Source of the DNA: Sphaerosporella brunnea
Lineage: Eukaryota; Ascomycota; Pezizomycetes; Pezizales; Pyronemataceae
Direction: 5' to 3'
Assembly (NCBI GenBank): GCA_008704415.1
Contig: VXIS01000146.1
Coordinates: forward strand, 44,683-108,682
DNA: 64,000 bases
The stretch's first letter is position 1, and the number at the start of each line of letters is the position of its first letter. The notes under the pieces were generated by a model, which had not been told where the DNA came from, did not search any database, and worked only from the letters and a program-made list of their open reading frames with translations. This document shows, piece after piece, positions 10,358 to 22,380 of this stretch. The translations under genes and the position numbers were made by a program.

Positions 10358-11197
10358 TATGGTGCGCTGCACTTTGAACCTGGACCTTCGCTAGTTTGGA
10401 GTTACCCGGTTGACGCCCGATTTATTTTGGTGGGGTCGTCGGCAGCGGCACGGCCCGAGTGCGCTCTTGTGAGGAAAGAATCTCCGTCGCGCGAAACCGT
10501 CTGAATTGATCAAACAACGCGGCTACAAGATGGCGAAAATTATTCTCATTGACCATGGGAAGATTTGTGGGTTTTAGATGAACGAAACGGCTGAAGACAG
10601 GCGTAGGGGCGCAGAGTATTTTCGCGAGTCTCGCTCCCAGCAGGCATTTCTAGAGATGAGGTCAACATTGCCCAGTCAGACTGGCCGCAGTCTACATGCC
10701 ACCGAAAACTTTCTAATCAGAGGAGCAACTAAAAAAGTGATTTTGCGCGAGGGTTTGTGTCTTTACGCTCTAACACAGCGTGGGTTAATTGTGGATCCAG
10801 CCAGTCAAGGTTTGGAGTGTCATTACGGACGAAATTGGCTGGAAATTCTTTTGCAGAGTTGAGAGAATTATGGACGCTTACCGCAGTGGAGATATTTACG
10901 GCACGGTGGAATTTAAAAATAAAGTCTACAAAAGCCGCCGGCGAGTGGCGGCAGCCATCCTGGATCAGGACGAAGACCAAGAATAATTAGTTGATAGTAT
11001 GAGCTATCTGAGGCTGTGCTGAACTACGTTGAACTGGATTGGAATTTTTTTGATCTTTTTTTACTGCAATTACAAGGCTACTATATATAATATGCACAAA
11101 ATGCCTGCTCGATGCATAATCACTGTCTATCACTCACTCTGGTGGGCGGGTAACTCAAAACTAGCGAAGGTCCAGGTTTAAAGTGCAGCGCACCATA
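10358..11197 (+). mobile_element. Deleted TA-flanked DNA transposon (840 bp) with transposase tail
   Basis: Inverted ends of about 50 bp start TATGGTGCGCTGCACTTTGA on the left and end with the matching GCAGCGCACCATA on the right. They extend inward through ACCTGGACCTTCGCTAGTTT and GAGTTACCCG with few mismatches. The flanking dinucleotide is TA on both sides. Inside is the C-terminal end of an IS630/Tc1-like transposase, so this looks like an internally deleted copy of an autonomous element. Confidence 0.75.
10750..10986 (+). pseudogene. IS630/Tc1-like transposase, C-terminal fragment
   Basis: The frame ending at the TAA at 10986 reads RIMDAYRSGDIYGTVEF and then a KVYKSRRRV tail. This resembles the C-terminus of the fungal DDE_3-type transposases whose catalytic end reads FYPKFHCELNxIE. 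The DDE core is missing, and upstream sequence switches frame near 10780-10800. It sits between the inverted ends at 10358 and 11197. Confidence 0.6.
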
Positions 11198-13000
11198 GTT
11201 GGGGTAGCGTCTTGGCAAGGCTTGGCGAATGTCCAATCGCTCTGGTTGATGATTAAGCAACGGGTGATGGCTCATGTATGAAAGTCCCCGCTCAAACATG
11301 AATAGCTCACACTATTTTCATCTGATAACACAGTTTCTCTCAGGCAAAAGTTCTTTCTTCCGTACTTCTCGGGTCAAAATCGATAATGATGCATTCGGGA
11401 CACATTTATGCGAGATCATCTAATGTCACTCGATACACACTTTCCCTAACTGGGTATAGCAAGGGTAATTGAGCCGCACAGAGCCGCTGTTCAATTCACC
11501 CCTCCGCCACCAAAAACTAGTGATTTTCAAACCTTTTCAGATCCACAACCACGCTACTAAATTGGCTTATTGCCCCTTGCGAGACGCGAGTTTTGTCAGC
11601 ACAAATTACCCGATACCCTTAGCCAGCGCCAGAAGTTGGCTACAACATACAACGAAGTAAAATCCGCGAGTTTAACTGGTTCTTAAACTCTTTCACCTGC
11701 ATTTCTTAAAGTTTAACCGCTGAATCCCATTTTGCGCACTGGGGGAACAGCGCTGGCTTGCGCGACGCACGGCACAAAAGCGGTTTAACTTGCGCTCCCC
11801 AGCTGCTAACTGTTAAGCCAAAACAAAAGTTGCTGAATCCCTCTATTGTTCTCTGTACTCTATTCTATCGATCTCCGGTCTTTTTTCTCACTCTTTTTAT
11901 TTTTGTGGGGTGGTGAAAAGGTTGGCGTTGGGGGTTGTTGACGGCGTCGACCCTGTCACGCTACCTCAACTAAGTGGCCGGCACTCTATGGGGCGCATTC
12001 AAGCGAGGGGCGAAATTTTCTGTGCCGCCAATCCTCACAGCCAATAACTTCTTTTTCCCTCATCATCACACCACCCTTTCCGCTCGGGTTCCTGCATGGT
12101 ATGGCACCATGCCCACACTCTAACTTTCCCTCGATGCAGGCTTGCATTTTGTCACGTTGTTTAGTGGTACAAACTCATGCTGGGGCTGAATCTTCCCGGG
12201 ACGCCACAAACATGGGGCTCGGAAAATCTGTTAGAAAAATCAAGCCTCCGCTTCGGCTACCAATCATCGTCTCTGTCAGCCCGCCGCGCTGCACTGTGCA
12301 ACAACGGAATAGGAGTGTATTTGCGAGCGCGAGCCGAATGGGTTTCCGACTTTCTCAGCACAGTACATAGCGTGATTGATAGAGGGCAACATGACGAGGC
12401 CCACGATCGGTCTTCAAACGAAATAATCGATAGGTACAATGCCTCCCGAGCCTAAATCTAAGGCCTGATATGCAAAAAATCTTACCAAGCGAGGGGAAAA
12501 AACAGTTTTTACCTTCATCGGGATGCAGCTGTGGTGGCGGAAGGAGTCGAGTGTCCCGGCCAAAAGTCAAGTGTCTCGGCCAAGAGTTTTTCGGTTATCA
12601 ACTTGCTCGGTCTGTTGCTTTGTTTGTCGCTTATGGCCTCAAGCTAAGGCTTAGACCTTGCACATGCGCGGGACCCGCGCTGCAAGGGTCCAGTCAGCCC
12701 GCGGCGTTTGACAACAAGCAAATCACCGCACACTACTCGCTTCGACCGAGAGAAATAACCATGGAAGAGTCTCCTGGCTGCATCCGGATCAGGAGAAGCA
12801 TCTCGCGAGCAATTGAAGCAAGCTAACGAGTCAGTGTGATAACAATGGGTGCAAACCCACAACATATAGCTTCTTATTCCCCTCGGGTTCCCATTCTTCA
12901 CCACAGCAGCCTCGGTTTCCAGATCAAGCCTCTCTTTTCTGTCTACGTTGCTTGTCTGTCTCAATACCGTCTTTTAGACAACTACAATCGTTGACGCAAG
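11198..13000. other. Long intergenic region upstream of the secreted repeat protein
   Basis: Several short frames (for example 12101-12455) lack domains and overlap in different phases. I do not call a gene. The last 150 bp should hold the promoter and leader of the gene at 13001. I see no MITE ends here. Confidence 0.4.
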
Positions 13001-14558
13001 ATGCGTTTCTCACTCGCTTCCTTGTTGTTCCTGGCCACCTTGGCCGCTGCCGCCCCTCCAGCTTGCACCACGAAGACCGTCACAGTATGTTCTATGTGAA
13101 CAAAATATCTGGAGAAAATTTAGGCTAACTTTTCTGCAGAGCATCTCGAGGACAACTAAGACCCAGGTCAAAACGTACTACACTTACTCTGTCTCCACCA
13201 AGTGGAGAACTTACACCAAGACGTCGACACTCACTCTTCCTCAAGTGACGTCCACCACCACGAACACCGTGACGGCAACCTCAACTATTCACGACACGGC
13301 CACTGTCACCAGCACTGATACTGCCACGATCACCGATACCATCACGGACACCTCGACTATCCACGACACGGCCACTGTCACCAGTACCGATACTGCCACT
13401 GTCACCGATACTATCACCGATACTATCACCGATACTATCACCGATACACTCACCGATACCGTCACTGACACCTCGACTATCCACGATACTGCCACTGTCA
13501 CCAGTACCGATACTGCCACTGTCACTAGTACCGATACTGCCACTGTCACCGATACTATCACCGATACCGTCACGGACACCTCGACTATCCACGACACGGC
13601 CACTGTCACCAGCACCGATACTGCCACTGTCACCGATACTGTCACCGATACTGTCACCGACACTATCACCGATACCGTCACGGACACCTCGACTATCCAC
13701 GACACGGCCACTGTCACCAGTACCGATACTGCCACTGTCACCGATACTGTCACCGATACTGTCACCGATACTATCACCGATACCGTCACGGACACCTCGA
13801 CTATCCACGACACGGCCACTGTCACCAGTACCGATACTGCCACTGTCACCGATACTGTCACCGATACTGTCACCGATACTATCACCGATACTATCACCGA
13901 TACCGTCACCGACACCTCGACTATCCACGATACTGCCACTGTCACCAGTACCGATACTGCCACTGTCACTAGTACCGATACTGCCACTGTCACCGATACT
14001 ATCACCGATACCGTCACGGACACCTCGACTATCCATGACACGGCCACTGTCACCAATACTGCCACCAGCACCACAACTGTCGTTCAGACCTCTACCGTGA
14101 CAACTTGCGATGCCGCTCCCACATGCACGACCACGCCTACCGTCAAGAATGGCGACTTCGAGACTGCAGGTCTCAGTGACTGGAACACCTCGGACACGTC
14201 CTCGGGCTCCAGTGTTACCAACGTCAGCGGCGTCGGACGCAGTAGCGCGCGTGCTATGCAGATGACCCTCAAGAAGTCCAGCGACGTTGCGGTGGCTAAG
14301 CAGATCGTGTCCGTGTGCTCTGGCAACACCTACACCGTGAAAGCATACACCAAGAACGTGGAGAGCGATGCCGGCTGTATCATGCAGCTCTCTATAGACG
14401 GTACTGTCTTAGCTACCAGCGGTACCAGCACCAGCTGGGTCCAGATTTCCGGCACTTTCACTGCCGCTTCTAGCAGCGTTGAGTTGTCCCTGAAGACCCA
14501 GTGCACTGGTAGCGGCAGGTCCAAGGACCTGTTGGTAGATACTATCACCATATCTTAA
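13001..14558 (+). CDS. Secreted Thr-rich tandem-repeat protein with a CBM/galactose-binding-like C-terminal domain
   Basis: Exon 1 is 13001-13084, a 55-bp intron runs 13085-13139 (GTATGT to CTGCAG), and exon 2 is 13140-14558, giving 500 residues. The N-terminus is a clear signal peptide (MRFSLASLLFLATLAAAAP). A Thr/Lys/Tyr-rich linker follows, then about 270 residues of repeats in which TSTIHDTATVT occurs eight times, separated by variable numbers of [IV]TDT tetrapeptides. The last 140 residues (NGDFETAGLSDW onward, ending VDTITIS) resemble a jelly-roll carbohydrate-binding module of the CBM4/9 type, with paired Cys. No GPI signal is seen. It is probably an extracellular or wall-associated adhesin-like protein, heavily O-glycosylated if the Thr are used. 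Function is inferred. Confidence 0.82.
13266..14073 (+). repeat. Coding tandem repeat (ACT/GTC ACC GAT ACT units)
   Basis: Twelve-bp units of the type GTCACCGATACT are nested in larger units of roughly 72-120 bp that start CCTCGACTATCCACGA. Neighbouring large units (13615-13915) are almost identical, which points to recent unequal exchange or slippage. All units stay in frame. Confidence 0.85.
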
Positions 14559-15135
14559 ATAGTTGGATAATTTTATGGTGGGATGAGAAAACATGTTAAG
14601 CGTTTTGTTTTTGTTTTGATGCTTGAAGGAGGGGTAAGGTTTTTGATGGAACTGATATGAAGAGTTAATGTTAATGGTAATCGGAGAATCCTATAAAAAC
14701 TCATGGTGCTTTCGTAAGAGTGCAGCAACTCTTTGTTGTATGAAAATGGCGAGTGAGGCAGACACAGCAAGCACCATCCCCTACCACACCAGCCGAAACC
14801 GCAACTAATTTCCACACCTGCAAAGCAGTCGGGACTTCTCATTGAACTTGCAAACCCAACTGCACCTCCAAACGTCCGTTTCAAAAAAAAACACAAGGCG
14901 AAAAAATCCTCAAAGCCGGGGAAAAAGAGTTTCCACAAAGAGCATACAATATGCTAAGGATGGCACCCGATCACAAGGATGGTTCAGCGAGTGATGTATG
15001 GCAACATCTGCCCTTTCGGGTGCGGCTGTCAATTTTGGTCATCTCACGAGTGATCCGCTGTGATTATAATTGAGTTGTTTTGATTTTGACCAATATGGTT
15101 TCCACGTACTATATATGTCTTTCATACCGCTTAGG
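14559..15135. other. Intergenic region up to the visible start of the palindrome
   Basis: This stretch holds the 3' region of the repeat-protein gene and nothing else I can support. The inverted repeat can be followed only to 15136, because its partner base is the last base of the window. The true left limit of the arm could be anywhere in or beyond this stretch. Confidence 0.4.
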
Positions 15136-15584
15136 TATCGTTCGCCATGGATAAAGGACCCTGCAGCTACCACCGTCATATCTTTTTTTTTTTTTTTTTC
15201 CATCTAGCTTCGTTGCGGAGCGACTTCCATTGACTGGTGGGTTTTGTGGGGCCGGGGGTTGTTCGTGAGCGGCTTCCCAAACATTCCAGAAGGGATGGCC
15301 CCCTGGCATGAGCTGATTCCCGAACATGCCTGAAGGAGGGGCCTGTGATCGGAGGACGTGAGCGGCTGCCCGACATCTAGCGAAGGAGCGACGTTCTCGA
15401 TGGAGGACGTCATTATATTGTATCAATTTTTACCGTAAGACGTCAGACTGCTACCGCGAGAGGGTAAAGCAGTTGCCAATCAAAGAATGCTTTGAAAAGA
15501 AAAGAAAATCAATAACTGATGGTTTTCTCTAGAAGAGTGTCGGGCAAAGCAAAGCATTTTCTGGCGCCAGGCATTGAAGTTTTC

Positions 15585-15832
15585 TGCGTTGGGCTGATCA
15601 AAAAGCTGGGCTGGGTTTTCAACTCGCAGCCCGGCCGGTGGGCCGGCTGTGGGCTGCATGAGCTGTTGTTGGGTACGAACAATGGACGCGATTGTTGCTT
15701 CAATGGATATCACTCTGTACTAATTCGCGCCTTTCACATACAAAGACGCAGCCAGCCAGGGCTTCGTAGCCGGGCTGATCAAACAGCCAGTCCAGCCGGC
15801 CCATTTCCGCCGCCGGGCTGACAGCCCATGCT
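15585..15832. mobile_element. Diverged hAT-like MITE relative
   Basis: Two GC-rich blocks with GGGCTGATCAAAAAGC and CAGCCCGGCC motifs (15585-15660 and 15750-15832) are arranged head to head around a middle of about 90 bp. This matches the interior of the hAT-like elements at 9183 and 24912. The diagnostic CAGTGTTCT ends are not visible, so it is assigned only by interior similarity. Confidence 0.4.
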
Positions 15833-15956
15833 TTGTGGGCAAGGAGATGGAACCACTTCAAGATATTCTAGATCAAGGCGGAAGCAGAAGAGAGTGTTTG
15901 TTTGTATGAACGGTATAAGACAGCGGCGCAAGACAGAGGTCTTCTGTGTTCCCGCA

Positions 15957-16353
15957 TACTGTAGCGAGCAGTGAGGTTCGAACGAGATTCCGTTGCTGAC
16001 CGCCGAGACACGTTTTTTATTAACGAACGGGAGAAACTGACAGTTCCCAGCTAACGAACGGGCTGATCTTCTATAGATGTTCTTTTTTCTTCTTCAAACA
16101 CACTGTATGTTAGCAACTCTCTAAATTCTGCTAATTTGGAGGGGATTTACGGTGCGATTGGTGGCCGTCGGACTTTGATCGTGACGAAAAGCTCGCTGGT
16201 TGAGCGTTTCTTCGCGTCACTGCACAGCACTCGCGCCCAGACAGGTGCTGACACCTGTTTGCTAACGAACGCACCTTCTCCCTGACCACAACGGATAACG
16301 AACGGACTCCCGTGCTGACTGCTGACGTTCGAACCTCACTGCTCGCTACAGTA
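15957..16353. mobile_element. 397-bp TA-flanked MITE, left-arm copy
   Basis: The left end is TACTGTAGCGAGCAGTGAGG followed by TTCGAAC; the right end is GTTCGAA followed by CCTCACTGCTCGCTACAGTA. The flanking dinucleotide is TA. There is no open frame. It belongs to the Tc1/mariner-type class by target site, and its ends differ from those of the other MITEs in the window. Confidence 0.85.
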
Positions 16354-19300
16354 CAGCTTCATTTTGGGCAAACATTTGCTCTATACGGCACTCGCTGAAT
16401 AGCTTTGTGGAGCGGACATCCCGTCGGCCAAGTAAATTAATTGGGGAGGATGCCTACACCTCCCGGCCAAGTGAGAGGATGCCCACACCAAGATCTCCTG
16501 CTCATTACAAACTGACGGTGGCGGGCAGTTGGTAATGCTCTTCCCTTGGTCAAAGGGGACCAAGATGCTAGCCGAAGGGAATTATTGGGAACAAATTCAA
16601 CACAAGTGATACTATTCGTTACAAAGATCTCACTGCTGGCGACTACTGACTCGAAAGGAGGCGGTTGCCGCATTCGGGACTATGCAGACCTAATGGAAGA
16701 TTCCATCGCCTATCGGGGTTTTCCGGCATAACGAAGAATGAATGTTCACGAGGGGTCACCTGGATCACAGAGGAAGAAGCGGGGTTCCGAGGTACAATAT
16801 TGTGAGGCGAAGGGGTCGATCAAGGAGTATTGGCATTGGCTCCCGGAGAGAGAGAGGAAGCCATCGAGACAACGCCCACAGCACAGCGACAGATCAGACT
16901 TTGAAACATCCTCTATATTTCCAACCAGCCATCGTTACAACGATTGACCAGCCATTCCCCGCACCGCTGCAATCAGAGCCTTCTTCAACGGATGGTTCCA
17001 GCCGCTTTGCCGCTTATTTTGGGAGCGGCGGCAGTCCGTATTCTGCCGAGCTGCATTGCTACAGCGAGTTGATCGAAAGCCTCATGGATGCGCTTGGGAG
17101 TGTCGCTGGAATATGACACATCGCCATAGATCGCAGTCCTCTTTCGGACTAATCTACTCGAACATGCGAAGAGCACAGAGCATTTGTCGGCAGATCAAAA
17201 GTTTGGGTTGTGATCTGTCACTTGGAAGAAAAGGTCGGTGAGCGGCTTGAAACCCAAAGAAATGGAACCGAAGCCGTGCAAAATGCATGAGCAGCTATGC
17301 GACGACCTTGATAATCTCAAGGAGGAGATCAATGTGGTGGATAAGTCAATATGCAAGGTATGGGCGACAGTACGTGGTGAAACCGGCCCGAAGAGCTGTG
17401 GAGGAGCTTCTTGTTTGGTATGGAGAAGAGAGGAACGGGACGAAGATGAGAGCGTGGCCCATAGAGCATTGCAGCGTGCGGAAATCCCAATGTCTTGACT
17501 GACAAGATGCAGGGCGAAACGATTCCCCTCCAGCTGACCATTTCAAATCGCACTTGCCGTGCACGTTTTTGTTTTTCCACATGTTGCACCCGTCCGCACT
17601 TTTGAACATGCCGATCGGCATGCCGTACCACCGACTACTGCTGCATGGATATTGCTGACCCCGCAATCCAACAACCCCGCAAATAAACAAACACAAGCCA
17701 TGGATCCTACTGGCTTGCCGAGGACCGTAAATTAAGCGAGGAAAGTCGTTGTGTAGCATATCCGTCCCAGCTAAAAACGCGCGCCTCGGTATCAGTAGGT
17801 CTCCCAGCGGTGTCAAGAGAGTCGAGTGGTGGTGGAAATGGACAATGCCATCTATCTATGCATAGGTGACTGTGGCTGGTTTAGGAACCATGAGCCATGG
17901 TGATATTTTCGGGGACCTTCCAGGTGGTATCTGCGCCGTTTGCTTTCGACCCGGCCGATCCAGTTCTTCGGCCAATAACATGTGCATTGGTTGTGCAGCA
18001 GGCAGATGACAGCATCTCACCATTCATATCTGGTTCCCAGCGCACCTGACAAGCTGAAGTCATTTAAGCCACAGCCGCACAATTGGATTCAGGCATGGCC
18101 ACGTAAAAAGAAAAAAATGTTGTCAGCCACGATCGCGATCGGATCGGCGTGAAGTTCAGGGGGCCGGCCCGGAACAGGCGATGACATCATAATGATAGAT
18201 ACCGCACTGACCAGGAGGATTTTATGTCACACCACTACCGATCCGATGACGGAAAAACTCTCGGGCTCAGAAAAAAACAACACCGTGATGACGAAGCTAG
18301 CTATCGAGTGACGCCGGTGAGTGGGTCTACAGACTCTGCTGCACCGGTTTGAATTCAATCGCGCGTCTGCAGGCTGCACCTAACTGTCTCGGCGACGCGA
18401 CACAATGCTTTAGAAAGGAGAAGAATCATGCGGCCTTGCGCAGCGGTCTCGTTCACGATGGTTGCAATTGTTGCAACTGTTCCATCAACCCTTCGAGCTT
18501 CTCGCCCTTCTGGGGGTTAGGGACACTCCGACCGTGGCCCTGAATCGGACAGCAACAGCATGCGCGTGATCATGAGGTCAACGCAAACTCGAAGCAAAAT
18601 ACATCGTGAGGTCTTTTTGCACTAGGCCGTCGGCTGGTTGACCTCGTCTCCTAGAAGGCCTGTGAGCGTTGGCCCCAGGAACCCCGGGTTTGCAAGCATC
18701 ATGTATGCATCTAGCATCGCTGCAGCACTCCCTTCTTGCGCGGAGAGATGCAGTTCGAATTTGAAGGGCCAAAAGGACGCCTTCCTTTCCCAACGCTCGA
18801 GTTGAAACCGCCACCGAGCCAGCGGAACGGATAAACATGTGGAGCGATTTTCTTGCGCGTTGCACCCTCCGTTTTGCTGTTCAAAACACCAGGAACATGC
18901 TCATCCTTGCGTCGGTTCTCCTGGCGGCGATCTTGAGCGAGAACTCATCCCGGGCGATCTCGGCGAGTTGCGGACAACTGTGTCGTGTAGACTTCCCCGC
19001 CATGTAACTCGTATCTGCACCTTCACATGCGTCCGTTTCACCATCACTCGCCCAGGCAAGGGTGCAGTTTGTCCGCACGACCGGGCTGTGCGCATAATGG
19101 TTTCCTGCATGCGTGCATATTTTGTTTCCCGTTGCCCCGGTGCCCTGGTGCTCCCACAGACTCGACCGGCGTTTTCCCACGTTGTGCACAAAGACCCGCA
19201 GATGGTTCGAGGGCATTTCGCGGAGGATCGCCGATCCGCCACCAGCAAAAAAAAAAAAAAAAAAAATGCCGGAGGGAAGAACGTTGGAACGCAACCGTAA

Positions 19301-20139
19301 ACGCGGATAGCGGCATGTCTACGGTCGCAGTTAGAGTGTCTAGAGGTTTCCCGGTTGCGAGACCAGACGGCTGAGCATCGTCGCTGAGGCTAGGGCGCTT
19401 AGTGCGTGGGGCTGCGGCCGCTAAGCAAACGGCAAAGAACCAAATCCTGTTCCAGTGTGAGCTGGTGACAACATGCTCGCCGGCGGCCATAACATGCGCC
19501 CCCCCAACGTTGCAGACAGGCGGGGCCAAAGCAGCGGTGTTTTACTCGGTGAATTGGAAATCGGCCACGATCAATCGGCATCTCTTCCGGTCCCGCCACA
19601 GCACCCGTTGCCTCAGGGTCGTGGGCTGTCTTGGTCCTATCATATCAAGGTGGCCGCGGTGCAACCGCACTGGGATGCCGGATTGACGAATGATCGTCGC
19701 GGTGACGTGCGGGAGGGACCCCGCGCTTTTCCCCTCTCTTCTCCGTTGATCTCTCCATCCAACTATTTATGTGAGCTCTTATTCCCGCGGACAATGTTGT
19801 TTTTTCCTGTTCCCCATCCAATCCGTGCCCTCCATTTACGACCCACAACCAACCACCGAAGCATCCCACAGTCCGATAAGGATCTCTGGTATGTAGCTGG
19901 TGTCTCTACTATCAGAAAATGAGGCGCAGCCGCTAACAAGCGATCTCAGCTCACCTGCTTCCCCGCACCTACTAGTCGGCCGCTTCTGCAAGACAACACA
20001 CACAAAATACCTCATCGGCTCAAGCCCTGCGTGTTCAGGTACGTAGCGTTGCGGTCGTCGTCCTCGGCTGATTTCGGACACAGATGAGATGCCCATATAT
20101 TGCAGCTGAGCTGACGGGAGTCGCGGTTAAATAAAGGTG
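16354..20139. other. 3.8-kb stretch with no supported gene
   Basis: Many overlapping frames of 60-160 codons occur on both strands (for example 16742-17116, 17238-17498, 17346-17816 minus, 18839-19300), but none has a recognisable domain, and several change length between the two arms because of one-base homopolymer differences. The 17238 frame has a charged helical look (EEINVVDKSICK) and could be a short exon. A run of about 20 A lies at 19247-19266, where the right arm has only four. Confidence 0.4.
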
Positions 20140-20146
20140 TATAAAA
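20140..20146 (+). promoter_or_regulatory. TATA box of the mannitol-1-phosphate dehydrogenase gene
   Basis: TATAAAA lies 128 bp upstream of the first plausible ATG (20268) and 224 bp upstream of the preferred one (20364). No gene lies between. Position and sequence fit a core promoter. Confidence 0.5.
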
Positions 20147-20363
20147 CGTCCCTGTGTTCCCAGCACTTTCTTGGTCATCCTGCGGCTTTTGTTTGTATAT
20201 TGTGAGTTGCCTCTGCCATCATCACACCTTCTATCCTCATAGACTCCGTCTTTTATATATACCTGCCATGCCCCTACGGATACTGGAACGATTAAAAGCT
20301 CTGTCCGGATTGCTGAACAAGTCCTCCCACCAGAACAACACCTCCACATCTACATCCACCACC

Positions 20364-21566
20364 ATGAGTTCATCAATGAACAAGGAAGCCCTCCACTTCG
20401 GTGCCGGCAACATCGGCCGTGGCTTCATCGGCGCTCTCCTCGCAGAATCAGGCTACCATGTCACCTTCGCCGACGTGGTGGAGAAGCTGATCAACGCTCT
20501 CAACGAATACCACAGCTATACCATCACGATCCTCGATGTCGACCCCGAGGAGCCCAGGAAAGAGATCCGCAACGTCTCTGGCGTTATGTCCAACGATCCA
20601 GTTGCACTCAACAAGGCCATCGTCGATGCCGACATCATCACGACCGCGGTGGGACCAAACGTCCTCCGCATCATCGCCCGCTCTCTCGCCGCCGGCATCA
20701 CCGCCCGCAGAAAGGCCGGCAAGGAGTACCTCAACATCATCGCCTGCGAGAACATGACCGGTGCCTCCAGCCATCTCCAGAACGAAATCCTCAAACACAT
20801 CACCGACGAGGAAGACAAGGCCTACATGGAGGAATACATCGGCTTCCCCAACTGCGCCGTCGACCGCATTGTTCCTCCTGTCGACCAGGCCGCCCTCGGC
20901 GGCAACATCCTCTCGGTCGGTGTCGAGGCGTTCTTCGAGTGGATCGTTGAGGAGCCCGCCTTCAAGGGCCCCCGCCCCGAGATCAAGGGCATGAAGCTCA
21001 CCGACAACCTGGTGGCCTACGTCCAGCGGAAGCTGTTCACTCTCAACTGCGGCCATGCCATCACCGCGTATCTCGGCTACCTGAAGGGCTACCAGACCGT
21101 CGACCAGAGTCTCAAGGACCGACAAATCGAGGAGGTCGTGCACGGCGCTATGCTCGAGAGCGGCGCGGCACTGTGCAAGAAGCACGGCTTCGACTTCGAG
21201 GAGCACAAGAAGTACATCGAGAAGATCATGAAGCGGTTCCGCAACCCGTACATTAAGGACGACGTCGCGCGAGTTGGCCGCGAGCCTCTGCGCAAGCTTG
21301 GTCCTGCCGACAGACTTGTCGGCCCTACCAAGATGTGCTTGGAGTACAAGCTCCCCTACCGCAACCTCACCAAGGGTATCGCAGCTGCTTTGCACTACGA
21401 CAACCCTGAGGACAAGCAGAGCGTCGAGGTTCAGAACAAGATCAAAGAGAAGGGTCTCGAGTCTGTGTGCGAGGAAGTGTTGCAATTCCCGCGGGACAGC
21501 GACGTAACCAAGCAGGTGATCGAGAGCTATAACGAGCTCAAGGCGTTGAAGAAGCAGACGGTATAG
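20364..21566 (+). CDS. Mannitol-1-phosphate 5-dehydrogenase (left-arm copy)
   Basis: This NAD-dependent polyol dehydrogenase interconverts fructose 6-phosphate and mannitol 1-phosphate in the cytosolic mannitol pathway. The 400-residue frame has the Rossmann fingerprint FGAGNIGRGFIG at its N-terminus, the ACENMTGAS segment, NCAVDRIVPP, and the family-typical LNCGHAITAYLGYLKGYQT active-site region, with length close to the fungal family (about 390). It is uninterrupted by introns. The start at 20364 has a good context (CCACCATGA) and places the Rossmann motif where the family has it. An in-frame ATG at 20268 would add a 32-residue Leu/Lys/Ser/Thr-rich leader. The minus-strand frame of 345 codons across it is a shadow. 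An identical copy lies at 57540-58742. Confidence 0.95.
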   Translation: MSSSMNKEALHFGAGNIGRGFIGALLAESGYHVTFADVVEKLINALNEYHSYTITILDVDPEEPRKEIRNVSGVMSNDPVALNKAIVDADIITTAVGPNVLRIIARSLAAGITARRKAGKEYLNIIACENMTGASSHLQNEILKHITDEEDKAYMEEYIGFPNCAVDRIVPPVDQAALGGNILSVGVEAFFEWIVEEPAFKGPRPEIKGMKLTDNLVAYVQRKLFTLNCGHAITAYLGYLKGYQTVDQSLKDRQIEEVVHGAMLESGAALCKKHGFDFEEHKKYIEKIMKRFRNPYIKDDVARVGREPLRKLGPADRLVGPTKMCLEYKLPYRNLTKGIAAALHYDNPEDKQSVEVQNKIKEKGLESVCEEVLQFPRDSDVTKQVIESYNELKALKKQTV

Positions 21567-22380
21567 GAGTCATGAGTAATTGGTTGGGAGTAATCGGGAT
21601 TTTATGTTTTCATTCTTTGAGAATTGGGATTTCAATTTTTGGGGTTTTTTTTGGGGGGTTTTTTTTTTTTTTTTTTTTTTTTCTTCGGTTTCATTGGATA
21701 TCTGGGATACGCATATTATTTTTTCCGTTTCATTTGCCGTATATTATCCACGGGTGTTAACCACGGGTGATGGCAATCAATTCGTGTGCTGCAACTTGGG
21801 AAATATTGCGTGATGTGATATCATAGTGCTTCCATTTCTCACGTGTAGCTGGCCACAGTGGTCATTGGCGTTGGGGTGATATGATACATCATCGCCGGAG
21901 GAACATGTGTCAGGAGCCAGCTCGCCGACTTGCGCGTGGCTCCTCCTCCGGGCGGTTTCTCCGACGAGAGTAGATATCCTCTCCGTCAGCCATTCACAAG
22001 GTATCACTCGCTGACTCGTGATGCACCTTCTGTTGACGATAGGTTTCGCGCAGTGGACACTAAGAACGTAGGTGAAGAGATATATTGCAAGGTACAGACA
22101 GAGCTAAGTGCGAGCTGCTGCTCCCATAAGAGGCAGAAACGAGCACTAGTATATCACTAGTTCATACTCGGATCCACCAGAGAGTCATACTCTATGTCTC
22201 AACACCTTCCGCATCGAGCCACAGCCCCCTTCCCCGCCAATCAGCAGCGGTTGCCGTAACAACGACCAGCCCCAAACAACAAACGCGCAAACATTGCCGT
22301 TACAAGTGCAAGCATGACTTGGTGCACCCTCTTTAGCTTCCTCACAACATCCCAACATCAACGCCTATGCCACTCCAACG
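21567..22380. other. Intergenic region with T-rich tract
   Basis: This holds the 3' region of the dehydrogenase gene and the promoter of the membrane-protein gene. A G-T-rich block leads into a run of about 22 T (21660-21682). Unlike most homopolymers here, that run is kept at similar length in the right arm. No gene is supported. Confidence 0.4.

Noticed and set aside
13281..14074. Two minus-strand frames of 251 and 261 codons over the Thr repeat
   Set aside because: They arise from the 12-bp repeat, which has no stops on the reverse strand. No start, leader or non-repeat sequence supports them.
15109..15713. Possible retrotransposon gag start (NAENFNAWRQK-like frame)
   Set aside because: Very short, overlaps the hAT-like GC-rich block, and there is no downstream pol or LTR.
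16742..17498. Possible RNase H-like or retroelement gene
   Set aside because: A TDGSSR motif caught my eye, but the rest of the RNase H pattern is absent and the frames break differently in the two arms.
20448..21485. 345-codon minus-strand frame across mannitol-1-phosphate dehydrogenase
   Set aside because: Shadow of a GC-rich coding sequence; composition is Leu/Val/Asp-biased with no domain, and the plus strand has a clear enzyme.
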